A DNA stretch of 64,000 nucleotides from an uncultured Blastocatellia bacterium (GCA_946480785.1 CAMLLD010000019.1:1-64000), one strand, 5' to 3'; shown: positions 18,727 to 29,000, numbered from the stretch's first letter. Notes: a model not told the origin generated them from the sequence alone. Made by a program: numbers and translations.

Positions 18727-18743
18727 GAACGATCGCCGCAAAG

Positions 18744-18773
18744 TTGACAGCCATTTACCTCCGTTCCTATACT
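18744..18773 (+). promoter_or_regulatory. Sigma-70 promoter of tRNA-Phe
   Basis: TTGACA (18744-18749) and TATACT (18768-18773) are separated by 18 bases. The predicted transcription start is near 18780, about 17 bases before the mature tRNA 5' end. It is a near-consensus promoter, as expected for a stable RNA gene. Confidence 0.8.
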
Positions 18774-18796
18774 ACGCGGTCTTTTTCACACCATCT

Positions 18797-18872
18797 GGCC
18801 AGGTAGCTCAGTTGGTAGAGCGCGGCCCTGAAAAGGCCGGCGTCGGCGGTTCGATTCCGTCCCTGGCCACCA
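18797..18872 (+). tRNA. tRNA-Phe (anticodon GAA)
   Basis: The 76-base cloverleaf has acceptor arms GGCCAGG and CCTGGCC, a D arm AGCTCAGTTGGTAGAGC, an anticodon stem CGGCC/GGCCG with loop CTGAAAA (anticodon GAA), and a T arm with the GGTTCGATTCC core. The CCA end is encoded. No duplicated tRNA 3' end or integrase was found nearby, so there is no direct sign of use as an integration site. Confidence 0.97.
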
Positions 18873-18923
18873 CTTCAAAACAGCTTACAGACTAACTGGG
18901 TTGTCGCTTATACCCAACCGTAC

Positions 18924-19814
18924 TTAAATCCCGGTTCGGGGCCGAGTGAGTAGGTGAACTCGCACTATTGCCGGCAAGTAAGCGTTATCGAGAATCATGT
19001 ATGGGTTCTCGGCCGTTAACTCGAGTACTCGACCAAGACTTATCCGCACTCGCTCATTAACTTCATCACACAGCACGAACTCTTTACGCGGATCATAGAG
19101 ACAGGCCTCGACGGTTATCTGCTCGGGGATGAAGATGCCGCCCTGGCGCAACTGCGGCGCGAGATTCAAGGTGATAGCCGCTTGCGGTTCTTTCTCCAGC
19201 GATCTTTGCATTGTCTCGGTGATGATTATATGAGGGGCACGCGGGTGGACGTATGAAGCGGCGTCCGCCTGGACGTACTCACGCACATAATCTCTCAGTC
19301 CCAGAGTTTCAAAAATGCGCGCGGCAGACTCCAGCGAACGACTGTGTATGTCGAGCAGTGTGAACTGAACCTCGCCGGCGCTGAATTGCGTGGCCAAAGG
19401 AGTGGCCAAAGTAGCGAAAGGCCCGCACCCGGCATATAGAACGTCGATCGTTTCGTTAGGAAACCGCTTTTGCGCCTCAATCACCGCGCCATATACGCCT
19501 CTCAAGAATTTAGCGGTCCTCGCACAATCCAATACACACGTGGCAGCATCCGCCGGAGAGAGGGCTTTTCCGTTTGGAAGCAGCGTACTCTGTGAATCAA
19601 CGGGATCACTCAAGCCATCTACGCCGCTGAGTTTCGAGAAGATGGAGTGCAGTCGTATCGTAGCTTCCGCGAGCCGTTTCTGGTCGTCTGTCCGAAGTAA
19701 CTCTTCGGTGAGTTGTTTCAACTGATGGAGACAGCTTTGCGTGATATGCACCACCTGTAAAATATATTTCGAGTCGACAATATAGTGTAGGTGTGGTAAA
19801 CATGACCTCCCCAA
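18924..19814 (-). CDS. Putative SAM-dependent methyltransferase
   Basis: The central part has a Rossmann methyltransferase core: [19 protein letters not shown] as motif I and [21 protein letters not shown] as motif [16 protein letters not shown] resembles the two-Glu loop of protein arginine methyltransferases, but I would not assign a substrate. The N-terminal ~100 residues are helical and not recognised. The start is uncertain: a TTG at 19814 is used here, and GTG codons at 19754 or 19751 are plausible. With the TTG start the gene overlaps the 5' end of the oppositely transcribed regulator. It looks less GC-rich than neighbouring genes. Confidence 0.65.
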   Translation of the reverse strand: MGRSCLPHLHYIVDSKYILQVVHITQSCLHQLKQLTEELLRTDDQKRLAEATIRLHSIFSKLSGVDGLSDPVDSQSTLLPNGKALSPADAATCVLDCARTAKFLRGVYGAVIEAQKRFPNETIDVLYAGCGPFATLATPLATQFSAGEVQFTLLDIHSRSLESAARIFETLGLRDYVREYVQADAASYVHPRAPHIIITETMQRSLEKEPQAAITLNLAPQLRQGGIFIPEQITVEACLYDPRKEFVLCDEVNERVRISLGRVLELTAENPYMILDNAYLPAIVRVHLLTRPRTGI

Positions 19815-20062
19815 TCATGATTGTAGCCACGATCGACAAACTGTTGGCCAATGAAAAGCGCACCTTCTATTGGCTGGCGAAGGAGACGGGTGTCAGTCAT
19901 ACAACGTTGTGGCGGCTGAAAAAGGGTAAGGCAGTGGGCATCAATTTCGAAACGCTCGAAAAAATCTGTCGCGCTCTCAGATGCCAGCCCGGCGATGTTT
20001 TGCTTCTCACAAATAGAAAACTTCTCCCGAAAAGTTCCAAGAAAACCGTGCGGAAGTCCTGA
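19802..20062 (+). CDS. XRE/Cro-type helix-turn-helix regulator
   Basis: This small DNA-binding protein of 86 residues contains the helix-turn-helix [43 protein letters not shown], typical of the YozG-like short XRE family, with a basic tail ending [10 protein letters not shown]. Alternative starts are GTG 19793 and ATG 19817; the helix-turn-helix is unaffected. It is divergent from, and its start overlaps, the methyltransferase gene. It may therefore control that gene and itself from the short AT-rich stretch around 19750-19800. Confidence 0.82.
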   Translation: MTSPIMIVATIDKLLANEKRTFYWLAKETGVSHTTLWRLKKGKAVGINFETLEKICRALRCQPGDVLLLTNRKLLPKSSKKTVRKS

Positions 20063-20167
20063 TCGAAGCGGACTTGAACTCAGGGCGGTTGCCAGGGATA
20101 CAAAGCGTTTTGTTGAAGGTGCGGCTAAGCTTTTTCACGTCATAGCGGCAGCACAGGAACAGGAAGC

Positions 20168-21718
20168 ATGAGAATTTTACTTTATAACCCAGACAACGGA
20201 GTGACAAGGAATTTCATGCCGCACCTGTGGATGTTTCTGCTCAAGTCACTCACTCCGCCCGAGCACGAAGTGTTACTGATCGACGGCAACGCGAAACCGA
20301 TGAACGAGCAGCAACTCGTTCGCTTCGCTCGAAGGGAACGTATCGATCTAGTCGGCATCGGCGCCATGACGCGAATGATCGCCCGGGCTTATTCCTTTGC
20401 CGATGCGCTTCGTACGGCCGGTATTCCCGTAGTGATGGGTGGTCCACATGTGACCGAGATACCCGACGAAGCGCTCGGTCGTGATGGTGGGCCGCGACAT
20501 GCTGACGCAGTGGCGCTCGGTGAAGCCGATGAAACATGGCCGAGGATCGTTGCTGATGCTGCGCGCGGCCAGTTGAAAGAAATCTACGCCCCGGTTGACG
20601 ACGCTGGCAAAGAACGAAAGCCGAGCCTCAAGCCGTACCCGGTAATTCCGTGGGACAAGATCGAACTCGAGCAGTTCAATCTGATCCCCAAAATGCTTCG
20701 CAGTCTCACTGAGCGACATGGCGCCGGATGGAAACACTTGAACATGATACCGATCGAATCGGGCCGCGGTTGTCCGTATGGTTGCGAGTTTTGCACGGTA
20801 ACAGGTTTCTTCGGCGATTCGATCCGCTTTAGAAGTAATGAAAGCGTCGTCAACGAACTACTGCTGTTGAAGCAGCGCGCCCGCAGTGAACGCGGACAAA
20901 TCATCGTGTTCTTCATCGATGATAATTTTGCGATCAATAAAAACCGCACCAAGTCACTACTCCGAGACATCATCGCCGCCGACGCGCAGTTACCCTGGAC
21001 CGCGCAAATCAGCGCGAACCTGCTGCGCGATGAAGAACTCGTCGACCTGATCGCAGCGTCCGGTGGCAAGTGGATTTTTATCGGGATGGAGTCGCTCGAT
21101 TCCGTTAACCTGTCAGACGTAAACAAGAGTTTCAACAAGCCGGAAGAATACACGGCGGTGCTAAACCGGTTAGCGCGGCGCGATATTTACGCGATCACTT
21201 CTTTCATTCTGGGACTCGATAACGACACTCCCGGTGTCGCGGAGCGAACTCTGCAACAGATAAAGCAGTGGCCTCCGGTACTGCCGGTTTTCAGCCCGCT
21301 CACGCCGTTACCCGGCACTCCGCTTTATAAAAGATTAGAAGATGAAGGACGCTTGATCCGGCCGAAGCACTGGTTGAACTTTGCGCAATACAAAATGTCG
21401 CACCAGCCGCTGAAAATGACGATTGCCGAAGCGCACGACGAACTCGATAGAGCGTGGCGCAAGTCCTACAGTCCGCAGCGCAACGAGCAGGTGGTCGATC
21501 AACTTACGGCTGAAAGCATCGACGCGGGCGCAATGCACTTCCTGATGCGGCTGTTCTTCCGCGGCATTTACGTTCCTCAGATGACCCGGCGCGCATGGCT
21601 CAACTTGATCTTCCAAAACCGCAGATCCATCGTGAAGTTGTTTCGCAAAGGGATCGCGAAATACCGCGAGACAAGCAAGCAACAGATCCAGAAAGCCACG
21701 GCCCCGGCGATAAACTAG
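20168..21718 (+). CDS. B12-binding-domain radical SAM protein
   Basis: The N-terminal ~150 residues (MRILLYNPDNGV, GIGAMTRMIARAYSFADALR, VVMGGPHVTEIPDEAL) form a cobalamin-binding-like domain. The radical SAM core follows, with the cluster motif RGCPYGCEFCTVTGFFG (CxxxCxxC) and a TIM-barrel with FFIDDNF and FIGMESLD. The last ~100 residues are basic and helical. This architecture is shared by enzymes of the HpnP/HpnJ, BchE and methyltransferase classes; the substrate cannot be named. The protein has 516 residues and no signal peptide. The ATG is preceded by AGGAACAGGAAGC. It stands alone, convergent with the peptide transporter. Confidence 0.85.
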   Translation: MRILLYNPDNGVTRNFMPHLWMFLLKSLTPPEHEVLLIDGNAKPMNEQQLVRFARRERIDLVGIGAMTRMIARAYSFADALRTAGIPVVMGGPHVTEIPDEALGRDGGPRHADAVALGEADETWPRIVADAARGQLKEIYAPVDDAGKERKPSLKPYPVIPWDKIELEQFNLIPKMLRSLTERHGAGWKHLNMIPIESGRGCPYGCEFCTVTGFFGDSIRFRSNESVVNELLLLKQRARSERGQIIVFFIDDNFAINKNRTKSLLRDIIAADAQLPWTAQISANLLRDEELVDLIAASGGKWIFIGMESLDSVNLSDVNKSFNKPEEYTAVLNRLARRDIYAITSFILGLDNDTPGVAERTLQQIKQWPPVLPVFSPLTPLPGTPLYKRLEDEGRLIRPKHWLNFAQYKMSHQPLKMTIAEAHDELDRAWRKSYSPQRNEQVVDQLTAESIDAGAMHFLMRLFFRGIYVPQMTRRAWLNLIFQNRRSIVKLFRKGIAKYRETSKQQIQKATAPAIN

Positions 21719-21729
21719 CCGACGACACG

Positions 21730-23310
21730 TCAACCGGCCAGATCCATATTCGCAATCTCCACCTGACTCTCCGGCCGGCGCTCGCGTTGTTCGCCGACGC
21801 CTTGCATCAAACGCCGGATCGGAATCGCGAGCAGCCCGAGCGCGATGCCGGAAACGATCAACGACAAAGTTGTAGCGTTGAGAAGCTGAGGCATCTGGTC
21901 CAACTTCTCCGGATCGACTCGCCCGCCGACCAGGCCGGCGATGAGGTTCCCGAGAGCGGCAGCGAGAAACCAGATCCCCATCACCTGGCCGACGTATCGG
22001 CGCGGCGAGAGCTTCGTCATCGAAGACAGACCAACCGGCGAGATACACAACTCGCCAAACGTCTGAAACAGATAACTGAACACTAGCCACAACGCCGAAA
22101 CCTTAACAACGCCGCCACTACTCACCACGATGCGCGCCGCGGGTATCATTACCAGGAAACCAACACCGGTCAGCAGCAGACCAACCGAAAACTTCGTCGG
22201 GCTCGAAAGATCGCGGCCACTCCTGCCGAGACGCGTCCAAAGCCACGCGAACACCGGCGCGAAGATGATGATGAATGCCGAGTTCACTGATTGGAACCAC
22301 ACCGCCGGCACTTCGAAACTCCCGACCTTGCGATTCGTGAAGTCTTTCGCGAAGAGATTCAGAGAAGTGGGCGCTTGTTCGAAGGCGGACCAGAAAACCG
22401 CCGCGAACACAAACAGCACGCCGATCACCAACAGCCGCTTCTTCTCGTTACTGTCGAGACCACCGGCGACGAACAAGTAGCCGAAATAAACCACCGCGAG
22501 CGAAACGAGCACGTAAGTCAGGTAATGACCCATCACTTGGGCGTCGAGCGTTATCACATGCGCGCCCGCCAGAATTACGACGAGAGCAACGATCGTCACG
22601 CCGACTGCGACGTAAGTCTTCGCGCGAATTTGTTGGCGGCGACGGATCGCCGGATCGGGATCGAGCGAAGGATAAGCGCCAATCTCACCGAGCATCGGCT
22701 TAGCCTGCCTCGCGAACACGAGCACGCCGAAGAGCATTCCCACGCCCGCCGCGCCGAAGCCCCAGTGCCAACCGATGATCTCTCCGAGAAATCCCGTGAC
22801 GAGTTGACCCGCAAACGAGCCGAGATTTATGCCCATGTAAAAGATCGAAAAGCCGGCGTCGCGTCGCGAGCCACCTTCGGGATAGAGCTCACCGACGATC
22901 GCGGAGATGTTTGGTTTCAAGAGGCCTGTGCCGAATACGATCAAGATCAGTCCGACGAAGAACGGCAGTTTCCCGTTCGCGAAAGCTGAGAAACCGATAG
23001 AGATATGGCCTGCAGCGATGAGGACAGCGCCGTAAAGAATCGCGCGCCGTAAGCCCAGCAGGCGATCCGCGAGCCAACCGCCCGGCAGTGACGAGAGATA
23101 CACTGACGCCGCGTAGATGCCGACGATGGCCGACGCCTCATTGCGGTCGAAGCCGAAGCCGCGCTCGGCCAGCGCCGCCGACATGAAAAGAATCAGGAGC
23201 GGCCGGAGGCCATAGAACGAGAACCGTTCCCACATCTCGGTCAAAAAGAGAGTTCGCAAAGCCGGCGGGTGTCCCGTATTCTTCGCGACTTGCTGGTTGT
23301 CAGACTGCAT
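21730..23310 (-). CDS. POT-family proton-dependent oligopeptide transporter
   Basis: This is a 12-14 helix major-facilitator protein. The PTR2 signature EMWERFSFYGLRPLLILFM lies at the N terminus (the ExxERFxYY proton-coupling motif), and later segments include YMGINLGSFAGQLVTGFLGE and WLVFSYLFQTFGELCISPVGLS. It imports di- and tripeptides with protons across the inner membrane. The start at 23310 was chosen because GGAGGTG lies 4 bases upstream; the longer frame from 23367 has no such site. The length is 526 residues. It is divergent from a ToxR-like regulator, which is a plausible controller. Confidence 0.92.
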   Translation of the reverse strand: MQSDNQQVAKNTGHPPALRTLFLTEMWERFSFYGLRPLLILFMSAALAERGFGFDRNEASAIVGIYAASVYLSSLPGGWLADRLLGLRRAILYGAVLIAAGHISIGFSAFANGKLPFFVGLILIVFGTGLLKPNISAIVGELYPEGGSRRDAGFSIFYMGINLGSFAGQLVTGFLGEIIGWHWGFGAAGVGMLFGVLVFARQAKPMLGEIGAYPSLDPDPAIRRRQQIRAKTYVAVGVTIVALVVILAGAHVITLDAQVMGHYLTYVLVSLAVVYFGYLFVAGGLDSNEKKRLLVIGVLFVFAAVFWSAFEQAPTSLNLFAKDFTNRKVGSFEVPAVWFQSVNSAFIIIFAPVFAWLWTRLGRSGRDLSSPTKFSVGLLLTGVGFLVMIPAARIVVSSGGVVKVSALWLVFSYLFQTFGELCISPVGLSSMTKLSPRRYVGQVMGIWFLAAALGNLIAGLVGGRVDPEKLDQMPQLLNATTLSLIVSGIALGLLAIPIRRLMQGVGEQRERRPESQVEIANMDLAG

Positions 23311-23390
23311 AAGCACCTCCGTAGCGCTGGCCTTTCGTAAACGTGGCCACGCTAGCAGCTCGGACAAAAGCAGTATCGAAACAGTTCGGA

Positions 23391-23405
23391 AACTTCGCGG
23401 AAGTT
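23391..23405. promoter_or_regulatory. Perfect palindrome in the divergent POT/regulator intergenic region
   Basis: AACTTC-GCG-GAAGTT is a 15-base inverted repeat within the 144-base gap, 50 bases before the winged-helix gene and 81 bases from the transporter start. Similar GGAA and TTCC half-sites flank it. It is a reasonable operator for the divergent pair, but no promoter elements could be assigned with confidence. Confidence 0.35.
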
Positions 23406-23454
23406 CTGAAGAAATAGGGAAGAAACGCGGAAATTAGACTATTCTGTGGGCCTC

Positions 23455-24810
23455 ATGGATCGAAAGCCTCTCAAAACCTACCTCTTCGCGCCGTTCAAAC
23501 TCGATTTGGAAAAGGGCTACCTGTATCGCGAAGACGGCGAGGAGGTCGAGCTGACGGCCACGCCGAGAAAGATCCTCGAGTACATGCTGGAGAACACCAG
23601 CGAGCAGGGAGACACGCTTTTCACGAGAGACAAAATCATCGGCGGGGTCTGGGGGAATGTGGCAGTCGAGAGCGCCACGCTCGACAAGCACATCGCCGCG
23701 CTGCGTAAAGCCTTCGGCCGCGGTGAACGCGACCAGTCGGTAATCGAAACGAAGCATCGCGAAGGCTATCGCTTCAAGTTGCCGGTGCGGCGGATGTATG
23801 AAGACGCAAACACTCACGCGGTCACTGCTCCTGTAAGCGTGCACGAGACTTCACCTGCGCGGCCGTTCGCCGACACGTTTGGGTCCTGGCTACTGGGTCG
23901 TGGCGGTGGAAGTATCATGCTGCTGATCGTAGTGCTCGTCGCTGCGACTGTCGCAGCTTCAATCTTCTACCGCAGTTGTGTGGCGCTGGCGCAAACTATC
24001 GCTAGCGCCGGTCAATGCATAGTTATTTTCGTGTTGTTTCTACATGCTCTGCTGAACAGACCCGGAGAGTTGTCCTTAAACAAAAACAGAGCAGAACTCG
24101 CTGAAGCTGGGTACAACGACGTCGACGAATACGCTGCGGAAAGACCGATACTCGAGAAAGCCTTAGGTCAGTTCACGAAATGGTGGTCCGCGATGCTCTT
24201 GTCGTGGGTCGCGCTGTATCTCGTCTACGCGTGGGAAACGTGGGGCATCGAATGCTCCGCCAGCTCCAGCAGTCAGACGGCATCGATTCTCGAAGCGATT
24301 CTCAACATCGTTAACACTTCGCTCGTGATTCTCTGTTACGACGTGCTCAACAAAGAGCCGGGCCGGCGACGAAAGAGCGGATTGTTCACTGGTCCCGCGG
24401 CGATCGGTCTCGCGTTGCTGGCGGTGATTCCGTTGTTGTCCGGATTAAGAGTCCTGACTCCCGATCAAGGTCTGGCCGCGTTCACTTTGCTGACCGGACT
24501 TTACGCCGGCATTTACATGGCGCTATTCGTCGCGCGCTTGCAGAGCAAGTTTCTCGATCCCGCGCCGCTGCTGGTGGTCCTGCTCTTCTCTTACACGGCC
24601 ATTCAACCGTTAGCGCTCTATATCCAAACCTCGAAGGATTGGGCCTGGGTGGTGCTCGATTACGCGCTCGTGCTCAAGTGCCTGTTGTATCTATACGTTT
24701 TCTGGTTGATACAGTCCGGCGATCTCCTGTTTTATTTTCGCGAAGCCAAACGAAACTACGACGACCGCGTCGATCAGCGGCGCCGCGCCCACCGCCGCCT
24801 CATCAACTGA
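23455..24810 (+). CDS. ToxR-like transcriptional regulator with multi-pass membrane domain
   Basis: Residues ~5-110 form an OmpR/CadC-type winged helix (FAPFKLDLEKGYLYR, LTATPRKILEYMLEN, GGVWGNVAVESATLDKHIAALRKAFG, IETKHREGYRFKLPV). This is followed not by one but by about seven hydrophobic helices from residue ~150 to ~430 (for example GGSIMLLIVVLVAATVAAS, CIVIFVLFLHALL, LLVVLLFSYTAIQPLALYI). A cytoplasmic DNA-binding domain tethered to a polytopic membrane domain suggests a membrane-sensing regulator. The ATG at 23455 starts nine bases inside an open frame beginning at a GTG. The 3' end meets the next gene, on the other strand, within one base. Confidence 0.82.
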   Translation: MDRKPLKTYLFAPFKLDLEKGYLYREDGEEVELTATPRKILEYMLENTSEQGDTLFTRDKIIGGVWGNVAVESATLDKHIAALRKAFGRGERDQSVIETKHREGYRFKLPVRRMYEDANTHAVTAPVSVHETSPARPFADTFGSWLLGRGGGSIMLLIVVLVAATVAASIFYRSCVALAQTIASAGQCIVIFVLFLHALLNRPGELSLNKNRAELAEAGYNDVDEYAAERPILEKALGQFTKWWSAMLLSWVALYLVYAWETWGIECSASSSSQTASILEAILNIVNTSLVILCYDVLNKEPGRRRKSGLFTGPAAIGLALLAVIPLLSGLRVLTPDQGLAAFTLLTGLYAGIYMALFVARLQSKFLDPAPLLVVLLFSYTAIQPLALYIQTSKDWAWVVLDYALVLKCLLYLYVFWLIQSGDLLFYFREAKRNYDDRVDQRRRAHRRLIN

Positions 24811-24811
24811 C

Positions 24812-25267
24812 CTACCGCTGCCAGTAACGTCTTATTCGCTCTCCCAACAACGGGAACGGAACGTAGTCGGCGCTGCGGCCGGCGCGGCGGAGTTCGCCCA
24901 CCATGCGCATCGCGCCGTCGGCGTTGCGCGTGTGCACGAGGATGGTGGAGGCGCGCTGGAGTTCGGGGTTCGCGCAGAGCCACGCTGCGATCGCGTAACC
25001 GGTACGTTCGTCGTCGGTGGAATCGGCGTTGTAGTGTTCGGGATGGAGATCGTGGTCGAGAAAGATCGCGTCGTAAGAGCTCGCGCTCAACAAACGCTGC
25101 GCTTCCGCGACGTTGTGCGCGATGTCCACGACGTCGCCTTTGAAGTGACTCGTAAACCAACGATGCCGTCGCGTATCGTCGTCAAGCAGGAAAACTCGGA
25201 TTGGATGGCGCTCGGCCCGCACGCTGCTGATGCCGAGCTTGGTGAGTAACGACTGCAACAAATTCAT
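24812..25267 (-). CDS. Receiver-like protein of the cyclic-phosphate-processing (cREC) type
   Basis: This 151-residue single-domain protein resembles a response-regulator receiver (RVFLLDDDTRRHRWF, YDAIFLDHDLHPEHYN), but the phosphoacceptor region reads FLDHDLHP rather than the usual LDxxMP. That matches my knowledge of the cREC family predicted to act on cyclic phosphates. The HTRNAD strand and the VGELRRAG helix end the domain. There is no output domain. It is convergent with the ToxR-like gene. The function is inferred from family resemblance only. Confidence 0.65.
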   Translation of the reverse strand: MNLLQSLLTKLGISSVRAERHPIRVFLLDDDTRRHRWFTSHFKGDVVDIAHNVAEAQRLLSASSYDAIFLDHDLHPEHYNADSTDDERTGYAIAAWLCANPELQRASTILVHTRNADGAMRMVGELRRAGRSADYVPFPLLGERIRRYWQR

Positions 25268-25370
25268 CTAAGTTTTGAGTGGCTCCTCTTAAAACGGGTC
25301 AGTGTTGCTGTCTCAAAGGCATTATAAGGTATCATCGCTGAGGTTAACCTTTACCACCCGAACGAACCAA

Positions 25371-26087
25371 ATGGCGATCGACGAAGGCGCACTCCGCAAG
25401 AAGGAGAGCACAGAAGTTTGCGAAGAATGCTTCGGCACTGGAACCAAGCTGGATCCGGTGAAAGGAGCGATTCCTTGCCCCTGCCGGAGACGCGACCGCT
25501 CGCGCAAGTTGATAACCGCCGCGCGCATTCCGCGTCGCTACGAGAAGTGTACTTTTGCGAACTTCATCAGCGACCCCGGGACTTCGCAGGATCACGCGCT
25601 GTGTCACGCGCACAAATTCGCCAACGAGTACCCGGCCGTCGATCGCGGATTGCTGTTCATGGGACCAGCCGGTGTCGGCAAGACGCATCTCGCCGTCTCG
25701 ATCATCCGCGACCTCATCGAAAAAGGTTTTGCGGGCCTGTTTTACGAGTTCGGTTCGCTGCTCAAAGAGATTCAGGACTCCTATAATCCCGTTTCCAAGT
25801 CGTCCGAACTGAAAGTACTGGCGCCGGTTTACCAGGCTGACGTGCTGGTGCTCGATGAATTGGGCGCGACCGTGCCCACCGAGTGGGTGCGCGACACGAT
25901 GTACCAGATCATCAACAAGCGTTACAACGATAACAAGCTGACGATTTTTACCACGAACTATTCCGATAAAAACGACGAACTCCAGGAACGAATTACCAAT
26001 CGCCTGCGCAGCCGGCTTTACGAAATGTGCACAAACGTGGTGATGGACGGAGAAGATTACCGCCGGCGACGCAGGCCGGACTACTGA
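25371..26087 (+). CDS. DnaC-like AAA+ ATPase with N-terminal zinc motif
   Basis: The first 45 residues have a CEEC...CPC arrangement that could bind zinc. The AAA+ domain follows with Walker [17 protein letters not shown], Walker [10 protein letters not shown], and sensor [24 protein letters not shown] carries the arginine-finger region. Such proteins load the replicative helicase or act as IstB-like ATPases; with no transposase nearby, a DnaC/DnaI-like helicase loader is the better reading. The ATG at 25371 follows a purine-rich stretch. It ends 3 bases before carB, so the two are co-transcribed. Confidence 0.85.
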   Translation: MAIDEGALRKKESTEVCEECFGTGTKLDPVKGAIPCPCRRRDRSRKLITAARIPRRYEKCTFANFISDPGTSQDHALCHAHKFANEYPAVDRGLLFMGPAGVGKTHLAVSIIRDLIEKGFAGLFYEFGSLLKEIQDSYNPVSKSSELKVLAPVYQADVLVLDELGATVPTEWVRDTMYQIINKRYNDNKLTIFTTNYSDKNDELQERITNRLRSRLYEMCTNVVMDGEDYRRRRRPDY

Positions 26088-26090
26088 TAG

Positions 26091-29000
26091 ATGCCCAAAC
26101 GCACTGACATTCACAAGATACTTATCATCGGCTCCGGCCCCATCGTCATCGGGCAGGCGTGCGAGTTCGACTACTCCGGCACCCAGGCGTGCAAGGCGCT
26201 GCGGCAGGAGGGCTATCAGATCGTGCTGGTCAACTCGAATCCAGCCACGATCATGACCGATCCCGAGACCGCCGACATCACTTACATCGAACCACTTACT
26301 GTCGCTTCGTTAACTGAAATCATCAAGCGCGAGCGTCCCGATGCGCTGCTGCCGACAGTGGGCGGGCAAACGGCACTCAATCTCGCGATTGCGCTGTCGG
26401 ATGCGGGCGTGCTCGAGGAGTACGGCGGCGAGATGATCGGCGCGAACCGCGATGCGATCCGCGTGGCCGAAGATCGACTCCTGTTCAAGCAGGCGATGGA
26501 CGAAGCGGGACTCGAAATGCCGCGCGGCGGTTTCGCGAAGTCGTGGGACGAAGCGCGCGACATCGTCGCGACGACGAATTATCCCGCGATCATCCGGCCG
26601 TCGTTCACACTCGGCGGTACCGGCGGCGGCATTGCTTACAACCCGGAAGAGTTTGAAGAGATCGTGCGCGGTGGACTCGCGGCGTCGCCGATTCACGAAG
26701 TGCTGATCGAAGAATCGATACTCGGCTGGAAAGAGTTTGAGCTCGAAGTGATGCGCGACCTCGCGGATAACGTCGTCATCATCTGTTCGATCGAAAACTT
26801 CGATCCGATGGGCGTGCACACTGGTGATTCGATCACGGTTGCGCCGGCGCAAACACTGACGGATCGCGAGTATCAGTTGCTGCGCGACATGGCGATTCGC
26901 ATCATTCGCAAAGTCGGCGTCGAGACGGGCGGATCGAACATTCAGTTTGGCGTGAACCCGGAGAACGGCGACGTTCGCATCATCGAGATGAATCCGCGTG
27001 TGTCGCGCTCGTCGGCGCTCGCTTCCAAAGCGACGGGTTTTCCGATCGCGAAGATCGCGGCGAAGCTCGCGGTCGGCTACACGCTCGACGAGATTCCCAA
27101 CGACATCACGCGCAAGACGCCAGCTTCGTTCGAACCGACGATCGATTACGTGGTCGCGAAGATTCCCAAGTGGGACTTTGAAAAGTTTCGGGAAGCGGAA
27201 GACGTGCTGGGCACGCAGATGAAGTCGGTCGGCGAAGTGATGGCGATTGGCCGCACGTTCAAGGAAGCGCTCTTCAAAGGATTGCGCTCGCTGGAAGCAG
27301 TGAAGCCGTTGCGACTCGAAGACATCTCCGACGACGAGTTGCAACGCAAACTCGCGCGGCCCAATTCGCATCGCTTCTCTTACATCACGTATGCACTGCA
27401 ACACGATTGGCCCATCTCGGAAATCTATCGACTCTCGCGCATCGATCCGTGGTTCCTAAGCCAGTTGCAGGAAGTGACGGTTATTCAGAAAGAGATCGAG
27501 GGGAAAAAGCTGGACGAGATCTCCGCGGATGAATTACGCGAGTTCAAAGAGGTGGCGCTATCCGATCGACGACTCGCTTACTTAACTGAGCGATCGGAAG
27601 ATCAGGTACGCGCGCGACGCAAGGAACTCGGCATCGTGCCGGTTTACAAACGCGTCGATACGTGCGGCGCCGAGTTTGAATCGCACACGCCATATCTCTA
27701 CTCGACCTACGAAACGGAAGACGAAGCCGCGCCGACGGATGCGCGCAAGATCATGATCCTCGGCTCTGGTCCCAACCGCATCGGGCAGGGAATCGAGTTT
27801 GACTACTGCTGTTGCCACGCGTCGTTTGCCCTGCACGAAGCGGGTTTCGAAACGATCATGGTCAACTGCAATCCGGAAACTGTTTCGACCGACTACGACA
27901 CGTCCGATCGTCTCTACTTCGAGCCGCTCACGTTCGAAGACGTGATGAACATCGTCGACGTCGAGAAGCCCGAGGGCGTCATCGTTCAGTTTGGCGGGCA
28001 GACGCCTTTGAATCTTGCGATGCGTTTGCACAAAGCGGGTGTGAAGATCATCGGCACGTCGCCTGACTCGATTGACCTCGCTGAAGATCGCAAGCGGTTC
28101 GGCTCGTTGCTGAAAGATCTCGGCATTCCGCAGCCGGAAAACGGCATGGCCGCGTCGGTCGAAGAAGCGCATGAAGTCGCGGCGCGGATCGGTTATCCGG
28201 TGCTCGTGCGTCCGAGTTACGTGCTCGGCGGCCGCGCGATGGCGATCGTTTACGACGAAGAACAACTGGAGCAGTATGTTCGCACGGCGGTCGGCTTCAC
28301 ACCTGACAGGCCGGTTTTGATCGACAGGTTTCTCGAACAGGCGGCGGAGTTCGACGTCGATGCGTTGGCGGACGACAGTGCGTGCGTGATCGCGGGCATT
28401 CAGGAACACATCGAGGAAGCCGGCATTCACTCGGGCGATTCGTCGTGCGTGTTGCCGCCGGTGCGCATCGACCCCGAGCATCTCGAGACGATGCGCCATT
28501 ACACGAAGAAGCTCGCGCGCGCGTTGTCGGTTTGCGGGCTGATGAACATTCAGTTTGCGATCAAGGACCATCGCGTTTACGTGCTGGAAGTGAATCCGCG
28601 CGCGTCGCGCACGGTGCCGTTTGTCTCGAAAGCGACGGGCGTGCCGATCGCGCGCATCGCGGCGCTCGTGATGGCGGGGCAGAAGCTCGCAGAGTTTCGT
28701 TTGCCGGAAGAGTTGACGGTGCAGCGATTCTTCATCAAGTCGCCGGTGTTTCCGTTTGCGAAGTTTCCCGGTGTCGATCCGATATTGAGTCCGGAGATGC
28801 ACTCCACCGGTGAGGTGATGGGCATCGGCGACACGTTCGGTGAAGCGTACGGGAAAGCGTTGATGGGCGCCGGGCTGGGGTTGCCGTCGCGTGGGAAAGC
28901 GTTCATGAGCGTCAACGATGCCGACAAGGGTTCGGCTGTTTTGCTTGCGCGCAAACTGAATCGTCTGGGTTTTGAGCTGATCGCGACGTTCGGAACGGCG

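Larger units (their letters stand above)
18416..18743. other. Gene-free stretch upstream of tRNA-Phe
   Basis: This interval carries no credible open frame. It holds a 53-base inverted repeat near its start and a pair of tandem palindromes near its end, both listed separately. The middle is AT-richer than the surrounding genes and shows no further structure I can support. Confidence 0.7.

Noticed and set aside
18797..20062. Integrative element inserted at tRNA-Phe.
   Set aside because: No integrase, excisionase or repeated tRNA 3' end was found in the window; only the composition hints at transfer.
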